Part shown: positions 1 to 10,492 of the stretch, piece after piece
Position numbering within the stretch: position 1 is the stretch's first letter
Layout of the letters: every line of letters begins with the position of its first letter
Assembly: GCA_021186555.1 (NCBI GenBank)
Contig: JAJKFL010000013.1
Coordinates: 38,677,644 to 38,741,643, forward strand
Source of the DNA: Reticulitermes speratus
Taxonomy: Eukaryota > Arthropoda > Insecta > Blattodea > Rhinotermitidae
Reading direction: 5' to 3'
DNA length: 64,000 nt
Position numbers and translations under genes: made by a program
Notes under the pieces: model-generated
Database searches by the model: none
The model's input: the letters and a program-made list of their open reading frames with translations, nothing else
What the model was told of the DNA's origin: nothing

Positions 1-400
1 CAGTGATTATTCCCCCAAGCAGCGTTACCCAGTTGGTCTGTGTGATGGACAATGAATGTGTTCCCTTTGCGGTAAAACCTGAAGGTTGATAGGCCTATTA
101 TTCTACATAAAATATCTCATTATATTCTGTACACTTAACATTTACTCCTAAATTTTTTCGTCTTATCTAAGCAGTCTAATCGCTGTTTTCGAAACTAAAT
201 TACAGGTTTCCTTACATGAAGGTTAGTTCAGTGGCCTACACTAAACTATAAATGTTTGGGCCAATTACGGTTGTTTTCGTCTCTCTGTAATAATTTATAT
301 GACTTTCTCGTAACGAGCTCCACATGTGCGTGAAAGTCACTTTTCGTCGTGTGTAACAACGCCCTGGCAAGAACACTACAGTAACAGTACAATTTCTAAG
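1..400. other. No recognised feature
   Basis: I see no gene or repeat here. The open frame on the - strand has no recognisable motif. Confidence 0.5.
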
Positions 401-595
401 GCATGTTATTGAAGGGAAGATAGAAGGGAGGGAAAGGAGGAAGACGAGGAAGGAGACGTAAGCAGCTACTGGAGAAATAAGAGGATACTGGAAATTGAAA
501 GAGGAAGCACTAGATCGCACTCTGTGGAGAACTCGTTTCGGAAGAGGATATGGACCTGTCGTAAGACAGATTACTGAATGAATGAATGAATCATT
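401..595 (+). mobile_element. Non-LTR retrotransposon ORF2 C-terminal remnant (LINE tail 1)
   Basis: A degraded coding tail reads HVIEGKIEGR, then an internal stop, then GYWKLKEEALDRTLWRTRFG, RGYGPVVRQ and a stop. This is the usual C-terminal end of a large insect LINE family in which the reverse transcriptase ORF is followed by short direct repeats. Here the tail runs into a TGAA microsatellite (tgaatgaatgaatga), typical of such insertions. The copy is 5' truncated and carries an in-frame stop. A second copy of the same tail lies inverted near 58.2 kb. The clade was not assigned. Confidence 0.65.
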
Positions 596-756
596 AAGGA
601 ATTTGAGCTAACTCAACTGGTGTAGTGCCTGGGCTGAAGCCTGAACAAACGAGAAAGTGTGCGTCGAATTTTGGAAAGGGCAAGAGGATTTTTCTCTTCT
701 CTGAAGCGTAAAAAGAGACTCTGGGGTCCACGAAGCCTTCCATTCAATGTACACCA

Positions 757-845
757 AGGCTTTTTCCTCGGGTTTAAAGCGACTGGAGCATGAAGCTGAT
801 CACTTACCTGAATATATAGTTCCGAGTTTAAGAATTCTTGGAACG
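757..845 (+). mobile_element. SINE-C fragment
   Basis: Contains the SINE-C 3' body blocks (cctcgggtttaaagcg, gctgatcacttacct, ccgagtttaagaatt). The tRNA-like head is missing and the copy is divergent. Confidence 0.45.
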
Positions 846-1360
846 CTACCGAACTCCCCCATACATACGTAATGAGGTGATATTAATTAGGCACATTTAT
901 TAAGAGGAAGTTTACATACGGACAAACAGGCAGTAATATGATGAGTCCGTAACCAAGTTATTATAATATAACCAGAAAGCTGGCAAATTTCGTATAGAGA
1001 TAATTAATATATTTACTATTTAAAGTCTGAAAACGTAAACTTCTAAAGCCTAATTGGGTCGCACTGCCCCCCCCCCCTTTCTTTCAGTGCCCAAAAAAAA
1101 TGACATGTGACAGAAAACTATCGGCGACATTTCCGCTAAGTGAGATTGTCATTATAACGGGCCATTCTACCGCTCTGGGGCACGGATTACGCAGCTACCA
1201 AAAACGCGTGCTAGAATTTTCTTCATATCTTAATTAGAGAGATGCCCTGTAGCAGCCTTGTGGGACTGCCCTGAAACAAGGGCACAGGGCTAAACAGCAC
1301 TTCACTACCCCGTGGATGCAACTCCTTAGATATATTTTTATATACGAGTACTCTTCAATG
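846..1360. other. No recognised feature
   Basis: AT-rich unique-looking sequence with a short poly-C run near 1068-1077. No coding or repeat match was recognised. Confidence 0.4.
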
Positions 1361-1362
1361 TA

Positions 1363-1440
1363 CAGGGCATACACAAAAGAATGGTGCGGTTTTAATAGTG
1401 TTCATTATTAAAACCGCACCATTCTTTTGTGTATGCCCTG
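1363..1440 (+). mobile_element. 78-bp palindromic MITE, copy 1 (TTTTAATAG loop type)
   Basis: Starts CAGGGCATACACAAAAG and ends in the exact reverse complement, so nearly the whole element folds into one hairpin with a loop of a few bases around GTGTTC. It is flanked by TA on both sides, the target duplication of Tc1/mariner-type transposons. It is too short to code. The short translated string RAYTKEWCG is a by-product. Copies 2-4 are at 2.7, 7.2 and 20.3 kb. Confidence 0.85.
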
Positions 1441-1464
1441 TATAATAAGCTGCGAGGGTTGTGT

Positions 1465-2300
1465 TAAATGGCGGGTATTGCTACTATCTCTGTCGAAACA
1501 TATGGCTCTGCTAACTGAGAATTAGTCAATTAGTAAGATGGATCTGAGGGATATAGGTTGTGAGGATGGGTGGTGGATGGAACTGGCTTAGGATCGTGTC
1601 TAGTGGTGGGCTTTGGTATTAGCGGTGTTGAACTTTCTGGTTCTGTTACCAGAGGGTTTGTTAATTAGAAAGATGGATGTGAGGGATATAGGTTGTGAGG
1701 ATGGGTGGTGGATGGAACTGGCTTAGGATCGTGTCTTGTGGTGGGCTTTGGTATTAGCGGTGTTGAACTTTCTGGTTCTGTTACCAGAGGGTTTGTTAAT
1801 TAGAAAGATGGATGTGAGGGATATAGGTTGTGAGGATGGGTGGTGGATGGAACTGGCTTAGGATCGTGTCTAGTGGTGGGCTTTGGTATTAGCGGTGTTG
1901 AACTTTCTGGTTCTGTTACCAGAGGGTTTGTTAATTAGAAAGATGGATGTGAGGGATATAGGTTGTGAGGATGGGTGGTGGATGGAACTGGCTTAGGATC
2001 GTGTCTTGTGGTGGGCTTTGGTATTAGCGGTGTTGAACTTTCTGGTTCTGTTACCAGAGGGTTTGTTAATTAGAAAGATGGATGTGAGGGATATAGGTTG
2101 TGAGGATGGTAGGTGGATGGAAATGGCTCAGGATCGTATCTGGTGGTGGATTTTATTATTTGCAGTGTCGAAACATATGGCTCTGCTACCTGAGAATTAG
2201 TCAATTAGTAAGATTGATCATAGGGAAATAGGTTGTGAAGTTAGAAGGTGGATGGAACTGGCTCAGGATCGTGTCTGGTGGTACTAATTGTGTTGAATCT
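1465..2300 (+). repeat. 135-bp tandem array derived from a LINE C-terminal tail
   Basis: The block gaactttctggttctg recurs at 1630, 1765, 1900 and 2035, a period of exactly 135 bases (45 codons), for about six units including divergent edges. Translated, each unit gives MDVRDIGCEDGRWMELA then DRV, then WALVLAVLN. This matches the tail of non-LTR retrotransposon ORF2 (W..LAQDR..W.ALV..VLN). Interior units carry stop codons; the last unit is open (WMEMAQDRIWWW). The first and last units share a variant block (gtcgaaacatatggctctg at 1491 and 2167) that interior units lack. Confidence 0.85.
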
Positions 2301-2724
2301 ACGTGTTCTGTTACCCAGCACACAGAATAGCCCGGCTGCGATTTCTATCGCTGTCTCCCAGATAAAAGCCCGACCTAATGGCTCTTCTTGGAATAAGTTT
2401 TCGTGTTACAATACAGATGTAAATGTACTGGGCAGAATACAGTGTATAACGCCTATTGTCAGGGCGATGCACCTTCTCTTTCAAAACTAACACGAATTTT
2501 CATGAACATGTTATTAAGTATTACAACATGTCCCATTATTAAGGACTATCAAACTCCTAACAGCCTATTACAAAGACTACGAAGTGCACAGTGACAAATT
2601 TATCACCCACGCGCACATTTGATTACACTGTTCTCTTCTAAGGAGAGTAACGTTTTTGAATTCGGTCACTGTGCGACCGTGATAGGGACATCAGCTGGTA
2701 CATGATAATTTTACCACGCCAATA
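2301..2724. other. No recognised feature
   Basis: Short overlapping frames exist but have no recognisable motif. Confidence 0.4.
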
Positions 2725-2802
2725 CAGGGCATACATAAAATAATGGTGCGGTTTTAATAGTGTTCACTATTAAAACCGCACCATTCTTTTGTGTATGCCC
2801 TG
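2725..2802 (+). mobile_element. 78-bp palindromic MITE, copy 2 (TTTTAATAG loop type)
   Basis: Same loop type as copy 1, with a few substitutions in the left arm (cataaaataatgg for cacaaaagaatgg), so one arm has drifted. TA flanks are present at 2723 and 2803. Confidence 0.85.
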
Positions 2803-3316
2803 TATTATGTGATGAGGCCTCTTCTGGGTTTTGTTCCTTCATTCGACTTCAGCGCCTGTCACATGAATAGGCCTACAGTTAGGAGTTTAAAATGCGTACT
2901 ACGAATTCAATGCTTGCATACCCCTGAATGATACAAAAAGTTTATTTACTTTAGTTTGCGTGACTCCAGAGCGATGTTTTTAGCGCACGACTTCCATTTT
3001 GACGTCGATTACTGCTGATGACTCGGACCAGGATGTGACCAGCGGACGGACAGACATCGCTTATCATGCAAATTTTGTTCCAGGAAGCCATGACCACGGA
3101 AAGAAATCACTCTGTACGAAGGATGCGACACAATTTAGAGACAAGATTAATTTAGGTTTCTGCCCTTATGTTTAGAAAATAGAAGACGTTTTTGATTGAC
3201 TAGGTAGCCACGTTGTTTCTACGCCGTTGCTATGGAAACATGCAATTTTGACGTACAAACACAGGTGACAGCTCTGCGTTCGAAACTATGCTAGCTGAAG
3301 GATGGAGATTAAAAGA
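2803..3316. other. No recognised feature
   Basis: Unique-looking sequence. No supported feature. Confidence 0.4.
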
Positions 3317-3572
3317 AATCAAGACAAAAACCGTCCAAACACAACTAAGCTCCATTTATTATACAGAACAACATGTTTCGGCCTATTTTAGGTCATCCTC
3401 AGGTTCAAAATTTTTGGTTTTTAAAACATATTGAGGAAGGACTTATATTCCTTCCTCATTATGTTTTAAAAACACAAATTGTGAACCTGAGGATGACCTG
3501 AAATAGGTCTAAACATGTTGTTCTGTATAATAAATGGAGCTTAGTTGTGTTTGGACGGTTTTTGTCTTGATT
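3317..3572. mobile_element. Foldback element FB-1 (256 bp) with a hairpin motif in each arm
   Basis: The left arm starts aatcaagacaaaaaccgtcc and the right arm ends with its reverse complement. The arms meet near 3445 around cttatat. Each arm contains the dispersed CCTGANGAT..GAAAC hairpin (3375-3403 and 3486-3514). In the right arm the small stem is GACCT/AGGTC, and GAAAC has become TAAAC. Confidence 0.8.
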
Positions 3573-3949
3573 ATGTTATAAAGAACAAAACGGAATGAGA
3601 TCCTTTAAAAAAGATGAAGATTAATCTCATAATTTACTTTCAGTGTCACACACAATAATGTGAGGAAGGAAAGGGGAAAGGTGGAAACAGATAAAAGGTA
3701 ATGAAAAGGGGAGTGATGGAAGAATGCAACATTCTGAGATGGGATTGACGCTGTCGACACTTAATGTACGCTTTTTCGAAAAATACGCCTGTCTTGAACT
3801 ATGTAATTGAATAAATTTTTATATTTATTAGGTTTTTATGTAGGTTTTATTAGTTTACATAATATTTGTGTGATCTTTCTCATGCAAAGTTTTTGATGTT
3901 CTATTGGTCATATGTTTGGTTAACTTGTTTTGAGTTTGGTGTTATTTCA

Positions 3950-3981
3950 CCTGAAGATGGAAACAGGTATTTGCCGAAACG
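3950..3981 (+). repeat. Dispersed hairpin motif, single copy
   Basis: cctgaagatGGaaacaggtatttgCCgaaacg. The small stem is only weakly paired here (GGAAA with TTTGCC), and no inverted partner lies nearby. Confidence 0.5.
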
Positions 3982-4044
3982 TTGTGTGGTGCTGCGTGTT
4001 GCGTGTTGTGACAACGGAGAAGGTGCTAGTAACCATGATTGATA

Positions 4045-4340
4045 GGCCGTGCCATGGCTCAGGCGGTTAGTCGCCGGCCTCTCACTGCGGAGGCCCGGGT
4101 TCGATTCCGGGTCAGTCTATGTGGGGTTTGTGGTGGACAAAGTGGCACTGGGACAGGTTTTTCTCCGAGTTGTCGATTTTCCCCTGTCAATTTCATTCCA
4201 CTGGTGCTCCATTACTTGTAAAACTTGGTAAAAAGACTGCTAATCTTCATCATAGGGTTGCACAAAAAACCTTAAGGCTGTGGTGCGTCCGTAGTATCTG
4301 CTGCGGGGCCCTTTACCATGTAAAAAAAACCATGATTGAT
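4045..4340 (+). mobile_element. SINE-A, near full length
   Basis: tRNA-derived SINE. The pol III A-box-like tggctcaggcggttag and B-box gggttcgattccgggtc are both intact in the head (4053-4113). The unrelated body begins tgtggggtttgtggtggaca, then ggcactgggacaggttttt. The best-preserved copy of the family in this window. The 60-88 codon frames across it are by-products. Confidence 0.8.
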
Positions 4341-4770
4341 AAAATCTACGTCATTCTTGTTCCGGTGCTTTTTGTACCTCGTTAAACATCACCACCGCTC
4401 CAAATGCTGTGTATAAAGTCATTTATCTTTGTGTTTATGACGATAACTAATGAATTGCTAGGGCTGAGGACCAAACTACTGTGTCCTGCAGAAATGACGA
4501 GGCCACGTGCAGTTCTCCTGTCACTGTTACATTCCGCCAAGTTCGCTGCACTGAATTAGCACTAGTCACGGCCGTTCATCAGATCGTAATTGTGGAGTCC
4601 CCCGCTGCTCCCTGTAGACCCCATGCTTTGTTTCGTCGGTTTTGTTTGTTGCTTGACTACTCGATGCACTACAAATAGATGACGACGACAACGAACAGAG
4701 AAGCCGTAGGTTATAAAGATAGTCTTAAGTGATACTGATGCATTCGAGCGCCAAGTACTTCGACAGGTAT
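4341..4770. other. No recognised feature
   Basis: No supported gene or repeat. Confidence 0.35.
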
Positions 4771-4960
4771 TTTAGGCGCGTTCGCAAAATTGCGAAAAGC
4801 GACTATTAGCTTCGTCATGTCTGTCTGTCTGTCTGTCTCTCCGTCCGTCTGTGTGTCTGTCTTTCCGCATGGAAGAACTCGGCTCTCACTGGACGGATTT
4901 TCATAAAATTTGATATTTGAGTATTTTTCGAAAATCTGTTGAGAAAGCTTAAGTTTCATG
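4771..4960 (+). mobile_element. TIR-470 element, copy 1 (truncated)
   Basis: Begins TTTAGGCGCGTTCGC, the terminal inverted repeat of a roughly 470-bp non-coding element found six times in this window. It includes an internal TCTG microsatellite (4816-4860) and the block gaactcggctctcactgg. It stops at aagcttaagtttcat, so only the first 40 percent is present. Confidence 0.65.
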
Positions 4961-5703
4961 AATTGCTAATGAACTGGTCTTATAAATTTTTAGATCATCA
5001 GATTATCAAGAGGTTGGCCTACCTGTTTTCTAGCCCTGCTCTCTGTTTCTCACCGCCTCTGCCAAGGTTGTCTTCTGTTTCATTTTACAGTCCGTCTCTA
5101 CTTCCATTAGTTTGGCGGATCTCCCCCCTTCTATTCTTTCAGTAGGACAAAAACATTTCTTACTATAACTCATAGTTTCGGTCAATGTTGATACCTTATT
5201 TAGGTATTGCTTACAACAAAATCTACGCTCGTTGTCAAACTTTGCCATACAATGTACCGTATTTGGCGGCCAGTTAGCAACTGTTCAGTGTGGACTTGTC
5301 TTTTGTGTTTATGTTACAGTATTACAGAGAAAAATTTGAAAAAGTAGCGTCTCGTTTTTTTTTTTTGTAATTTTTAAAAATGTGATTATTTTAATGTGTT
5401 ACTTTAATGCTCCTAATTTTACAAACGCGAATGGAAAAGTCGTTTGGAAAGAACGTAAAGCTGTAGCTTTACACAATCTTCGTTTCATTACTGACCGAAG
5501 GAATGACCGGAAAGGACAATGGGCTGTCAAGACCATCATGGGCTTCGTAGAAACCAGTCTAAGGGCTGACGCTGTGACGTTCATATTATTGGGCTTGTCA
5601 TTTTATAATTTTTAATTTTTTTTATATTTATTGTATAGATTATGTTTGTTTTGAAGTTTACAATCTTCAGAAATGCAACACGGTGTTGGTAGATACGTAC
5701 AGA

Positions 5704-5736
5704 CGTTTCGGATGAACGTAACGCCACCATCTTCAT
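5704..5736 (-). repeat. Dispersed hairpin motif (long-stem type)
   Basis: On the - strand: atgaagatGGTGgcgttacgttCATCCgaaacg. Imperfect stem. Confidence 0.5.
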
Positions 5737-6410
5737 AGCATAGTCACCGCCACCAGAACTTAAATCTTATTTTTTGTATGATTTATATGTTAATGGTGTT
5801 TATGAATGAACTGAGTAGCACAATAATTGTCACTTCATTTATTCTTAATAAACAAGAACTATCGATAGGGTGTAGAACGGAACCCTTCAAAGGAAGACTG
5901 TTCAAATCCTCCGCTGCTGTATTTCGGAAGTCGTTCTGGACAGCGCCGTAAGATAGCAGCAGCAGCTGTCTTCAGCCCAATCCTCAATGTCTCTGTCGTT
6001 AGTACCTCCATCTTCTTCTTTCGCTCCCCTACAAATCACTTTTTTATATGGAGGGGTACTGTAAAAATCTGAGCGTTCGCCCTAAGCATATTAGCAAAGC
6101 AGAAGTCCGATGTGTGACGAGATAAACCGACTTCTACCGAAGGAGTTCCGTGGGAAAACGGAGCAGGTGTGTGGTAAGACACGCTTGGCACATTATGCAG
6201 TCCCCCTCTGCCTCCCCGTGTGTGCTGTCGTGCCATTATTTACACTTCACTGGGCTCCTGACACGGGTTAAGTTCGTCCAGTTATTGCACCTCATAAGTG
6301 GGCCCGAGGGGGCTGGACAGGATCCATCGGAATGTTTCTAGCTTCTCATTCAATGACGGCGAAACTGCAAATAGCAATTAGTGACCTTGTGTATTTGTAA
6401 CTTTCAAACC
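5737..6410. other. No recognised feature
   Basis: Mixed unique sequence. No supported feature. Confidence 0.35.
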
Positions 6411-6590
6411 GTGTCGTAGCTCAGGTGCATATTTACAAGGTTTTGACCGCGCAGGACCCGGTTTGCTATCTTGGGCGTACATGTGGGATTTGTGGTGACA
6501 AAGTGGCATTAGGACAGTGTTTTTCTCCAAGTACTTCCGTGTCCCCTCTCACTTATCCTTCCACAAATGCTCCATATTCATTCATCTATG
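6411..6590 (+). mobile_element. SINE-A, diverged copy
   Basis: Head gtcgtagctcaggtgc and body tgtgggatttgtggtgacaa, then aaagtggcattaggacagtg. The B-box is decayed (cccggtttgctatc). Confidence 0.6.
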
Positions 6591-6591
6591 C

Positions 6592-6880
6592 CATGGGTCT
6601 CCAATCTTTTTATGGCAAAGGGCCAAACCCGTTATTGTGTGCAAGCTCGCGGGCCGCATGTGGAAAAATAACCTAACCACCCAAATTATTGTAAAATTTT
6701 TATAGTATACTACTTATACACAGCGTGATTTCTGGCTTCCGCCGCGATGTAGATGAGGTCTGCGCTCTTCTGGGGTATTACACAGCTTACTATTTCAGAA
6801 GAGTACTTATACACAATCTACAAATGTGGCCGCGGGCCGCTTAATACAACCTGGTGGGCCGCGGGTTGGACACACATGAT
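6592..6880 (+). mobile_element. hAT-like non-autonomous element with an 81-bp insertion
   Basis: The ends gggtctccaatc and gggttggacacac form an imperfect terminal inverted repeat. The interior repeats gcgggccgc, common in hAT-type MITEs of this style. An 81-bp segment (6723-6803) is flanked by the direct repeat tacttatacaca (6711 and 6804). The inserted piece belongs to the GACGCCGTGTA repeat family (see 16932). No coding capacity. Confidence 0.5.
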
Positions 6881-7030
6881 CTTATACTATGTGACAGACA
6901 GTGGGCCCACCCGAGGCCGCATTTCTACAGGGACTCATCCTCAATACACAGAGTGACAGACCAATGTCCTGCAAGGTAATGAAGCTGGAGAGACATACGC
7001 TGTAACACCGTAGGGCTTCATGTATGGAGT

Positions 7031-7080
7031 GTGACGCCGTGTAGCTTAGTAGATCTGTTTTACATACTACACGGCGTCAC
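7031..7080. repeat. Short inverted repeat GTGACGCCGTGTAG
   Basis: Arms of 14 bases, gtgacgccgtgtag at 7031 and its reverse complement at 7067, around a 22-base loop. A terminal-motif pair of the GACGCCGTGTA family. Confidence 0.7.
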
Positions 7081-7149
7081 GTCCCAGAAGAAAGCAGTCT
7101 TCATTCTCACCCGCGTGAGAGCCTCACATCGCACAAAGGAGTATCGAAT

Positions 7150-7198
7150 GCCTCACACAAGGACCATATCAATTCTTGATCTGGTCCTTGTGTGAGGC
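7150..7198. repeat. 17-bp inverted repeat
   Basis: gcctcacacaaggacca and its exact reverse complement separated by 15 bases. It lies 31 bases left of MITE copy 3. Part of a larger palindromic patch (7125-7210). Confidence 0.75.
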
Positions 7199-7229
7199 GT
7201 GTAGTGCGAAGGCTCAGATAATAAATGTA

Positions 7230-7308
7230 CAGGGCATACACAAAAGAATGGTGCGGTTTCAATAGATATTCACTTTTGATACCGCACCATTCTTTTGTGT
7301 ATGCCCTG
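7230..7308 (+). mobile_element. 79-bp palindromic MITE, copy 3 (GATATTCACTTTTG loop type)
   Basis: Same arms as copies 1-2 but a different centre (AATAGATATTCACTTTTGAT), defining a second sub-lineage shared with copy 4. TA flanks at 7228 and 7309. Confidence 0.85.
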
Positions 7309-7330
7309 TATATGAAACGATAGTCAAAAC

Positions 7331-7400
7331 TCTGGACGGGAAGACACCCCTTCGGAGACCCAGGCATAGATGGCAGAATGTTATTAAATTGGGATTTTCA
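7331..7400 (+). mobile_element. LINE tail 2 (short remnant)
   Basis: Translates as LDGKTPLRRPRHRWQN then a divergent KLG. This resembles the GRPRHRW..NIK.DL segment near the end of non-LTR ORF2. Only about 25 codons survive. Confidence 0.5.
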
Positions 7401-7477
7401 ATTAAATTGCCTCTCAGGGTGTGGGTTGGATTCTCCTGACAGGATAGAGACTAGTAGCGGAAGCTTGTGAGTACTTA

Positions 7478-7555
7478 ATGGACCTTCTTATTCTTCTTAT
7501 CCTCCTCCTCCTCTTCCTTCTCCTCCTCTTGCTCCTCCTCCTCCTCCTTCTCAAG
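7478..7555 (+). repeat. Pyrimidine microsatellite (CTC/CTT)
   Basis: Imperfect ctcctcctcctcttc run giving a leucine-rich spurious frame. It sits at the 3' end of the - strand LINE tail that follows. Confidence 0.8.
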
Positions 7556-7870
7556 CACTACAGTCCTCTGTGGAACTTGCCTTCCAATAATCATCCTCCA
7601 TTCCCGACGGTCTCTGACCATTGCCTGCCTATTTTTTATCCCCATTATATCGTCCCTCCATCTTTTATGTGGTCTTCCTCTTTTCCTTGTTCCTTCCAGT
7701 GTAGGTTTGCAATTTGTTATGGCATTCGTCGGTTTTGCATTCTTTCAACATGACCATACCAACTTAGTCGGAGGAATTTTATAAATTTTAAAATATCTGC
7801 CCCTTGTAATTATGTCCTTTATATCCTGGTTTGTTCTTATGAACTTTCTATTATCTAAATGAGATAATTG
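7556..7870 (-). mobile_element. LINE tail 3 (non-LTR ORF2 C-terminus, decayed)
   Basis: The - strand reads LSWYGHVERMQNRRMP, then IANLHWKEQGK, then a shifted MVRDRREW and KFHRGL. The order WYGHVERM, RGRPR-like basic stretch, DR.EWR, FH.GL is that of the end of a non-LTR ORF2. Stops and frame changes break it. It is related to, but distinct from, LINE tail 1. Confidence 0.6.
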
Positions 7871-8765
7871 TTTTAGCCACCATGTCTAGACTGTTACCGT
7901 TCGGGTAGGTTGAGTGGACTAGCTGAGACTCGGCGAGATGAGATCTTATCTTAAATGGGAATATTGCGTCGAGGTATCCCAGCGCCAGCAGTCGCTTCAT
8001 CAATGCACCCATTGAAACAAGTGATGACTGTGTTTGATGATTTATTGCTAATTAATGAGTAATGTGATGAATTTAGTAAGCTCTGCTATACATTCGTGAC
8101 TAAGCACGACACTTGAACAAGATCACATCTCTATCGTAGGGATGTTATGTTTAAGTTCACACATGAGATTTCGATTCAAAATGAACTTCACAATCTTCCA
8201 GTGTATCAATAAAATTTACTTAAAGCCTTCGCAATACCTTTTGTGCGTAAATACATCGATTTAGAGTTATGAAATTTGTTGTGATTCAGAAAGTTTGTAG
8301 AGCGATCAAGCAACGCGTCCATATGACTCCGGCTTACCAAAAGCAACTTCGAGCTCGTGTCCTCGGTCTGCCCTACAAAGAAATCCTCCCTCCTAATTTT
8401 AAAATATTCTCATTGGCAAAACGTGAATTTTGCCGTCCTCAATAGGCCGAATTTAACTTTTTAAAAGTTTAAACCTAATTGGCTAGACCCAACGTCTCGC
8501 TGGAACACTCTGATTTAAGCCGGGAGACTTAACGAACATATTGTGGTGGGTAACTTCTAACCTCCATTGTCAGGTACGGGATTTCACAAAAAAACACCGC
8601 GACATGTCCCTACCGCCCTTGAAGCCGTAAGTGGCCACTGTCCTACCTAAATTTGCCTCTCTCTCTTAATTTCTAAAGTCAAATGTTGTATTCATCTATC
8701 ACAATTTGTAAGCCTAAAATAAATAATTAACTCTCATAGTCGACACGTTCGGGATTCGAACCCGA
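7871..8765. other. No recognised feature
   Basis: Nearly 900 bases with no repeat match or convincing frame. Confidence 0.4.
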
Positions 8766-8784
8766 ACGGCCGCTTACAGGATCT

Positions 8785-8905
8785 TCCTGGGGCCCAGCCT
8801 GCTTCGTAATTGGGGGCTTTCTCCTAGAGAGTAAAGTGGCCGTAGCTTGAAGCTGATCGCGCGTCTTTGAACTTCGAGATTAAGAGTACGGAAATACTCC
8901 ATTCC
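8785..8905 (+). mobile_element. SINE-C, diverged internal part
   Basis: Blocks ctggggcccagcctgc and agtaaagtggccgtagc, then gaagctgatcgc and cgagattaagag, follow SINE-C order. The head and the 3' end are missing. Confidence 0.5.
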
Positions 8906-8933
8906 TCCATAGGTCTTCATGGCACCGTAATTA

Positions 8934-9285
8934 CGCACATGACAGTATTTATGCAAATGGCACAGTATTTATGCAGATGGCAAGGTATTTATGCACATGA
9001 CGGTATGTACGCACATGACAGTATTTATGCAAATGGCACAGTATTTATGCAGATGGCACGGTATTTATGCACATGACGGTATGTACGCACATGACAGTAT
9101 TTATGCAAATGGCACAGTATTTATGCAGATGGCACGGTATTTATGCACATGACGGTATGTAAGCACATGACAGTATTTATGCAAATGGCACAGTATTTAT
9201 GCAGATGGCACGGTATTTATGCACATGACGGTATGTACGCACATGACACAGTGTTTAAGCAGATGGCACGGTACTTATGCACATG
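8934..9285 (+). repeat. 76-bp higher-order tandem repeat made of four 18-20 base monomers
   Basis: cgcacatgacagtatttatg recurs at 8934, 9010, 9086, 9162 and 9238 (76-base period, 4.6 copies). Within each unit four related monomers follow in fixed order: gcacatgacagtatttat, gcaaatggcacagtatttat, gcagatggcacggtatttat, gcacatgacggtatgtac. This is a true higher-order repeat: monomers differ within a unit more than units differ from each other. Confidence 0.9.
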
Positions 9286-9289
9286 CACG

Positions 9290-10265
9290 AATCTACCTTT
9301 TCCTTTGTAGGTTTCTGAAGATGTTGGATTTCCGTTTGCAAAGGTGTGCTAGATCAGAATTATGTATGTTTCATTTCAGGTAAATCCCTAGGCCTGGGAA
9401 TAATATAGCAAGGCCCCCAAGAATTTTAATATATTTTCACGCTAAAGATGATTTGGAAGTTTTAAGAACTAATAACGGGAAAACGAATACCTAATACGGT
9501 CCCTGATACTTGTAGGTCCACTAGATTCCTGCCCATGTGTGCCGTCGGGCCTCCTCCAGAAGCAAACTGGCAGGAGCATTAAGCTAACTGCTCACCTCTG
9601 TCAAATACTGAAGTCAATTTTACCTGGAGCCATAGGTCTGCCTCCGGTCCCCAATGCGCTGTCATGGCGTTGTGCTTGAGTAAATACAGGGACATCTTTA
9701 CTTATCTGTTCCCTAACTGGACATAAGAACCACCAACCTGAACAGTAGTTGGGCTGACATGTCAGAAATCACTCTGATATAAGGCTGTTATCTCTTTAAT
9801 ATTCATATCATGAACCCATATGTGTTTGTGCTTTTTACCAGATGGCCTATTTCATTTGGACGTCTTCAAATTGTAGACTTACACGTGTAACTCACTGTTA
9901 CCGTCACGTGTACCGTATAAGCCCAAATACAAGTTCACTCTCTCTCTCTCCCATTGAGATATTTAGAGAAAAACAATTAAAAAATTTAGAAAATTAACAA
10001 AAACACAAACCCAGACAGTGAATTAGGCAAAGACATGTATTACACTGCAAGTAATACTGCAGCCTTGACTGGAAAACTGAGTGAGAAAGGACAGAGAAAT
10101 ATTAGTCAATACTTACTTACAGTCAAATCTGTCTTAAAAGGAGCCTTGGCATAATGTAACCCCATATTTAGTGGAAAACTTTACATTCCGGATGTTCTGG
10201 AGCCCTGATGATCCATTTTTATAATTTATGATCCTTGTAATGGAAAATTAATATCTGCTGCCCCT
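9290..10265. other. Mostly unrecognised; possible very old SINE-C near 9540-9700
   Basis: ggcctcctccagaagcaaac and gctaactgctcacctctg weakly follow SINE-C order. Otherwise nothing was recognised. A short CT run lies near 9939. Confidence 0.3.
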
Positions 10266-10492
10266 TTAGGCTTCTTTCACACGTCCCGGTTTTTGACCAG
10301 CCGGCAGTTTCGGACTCTCGCCGGGCAGATGAGTTAAATGTATGAAAGCACACGCCTCTTTACACAACGCGGTCTTGAGACCGGCAGTGATTTCATCGGC
10401 CGGCCGGCCGGTAGCTGCCGCTGGCCGGCCGACAGCTGAGTCCCTGTGCTGCATGTGATGCACACAGGCGTGTCCACACACGCCGGTTTTTG
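10266..10492. repeat. GC-rich palindromic block (left)
   Basis: Contains ggccggccggccggtagctg and tggccggccgacagctg, and begins and ends with related blocks (cacacgtcccggttttt and cacacacgccggttttt). This is unusual in an AT-rich window and suggests a non-autonomous DNA element. A GC-rich partner block lies at 11300-11390. Confidence 0.5.

Noticed and set aside
5382-5615. Complementary frames of 77 and 61 codons on opposite strands
   Set aside because: No recognisable family. Mirror-image open frames like these often arise by chance.
8934-9285. CRISPR-like array
   Set aside because: Direct repeats without unique spacers, in a eukaryotic context. It is a higher-order tandem repeat. The same applies to the other arrays.
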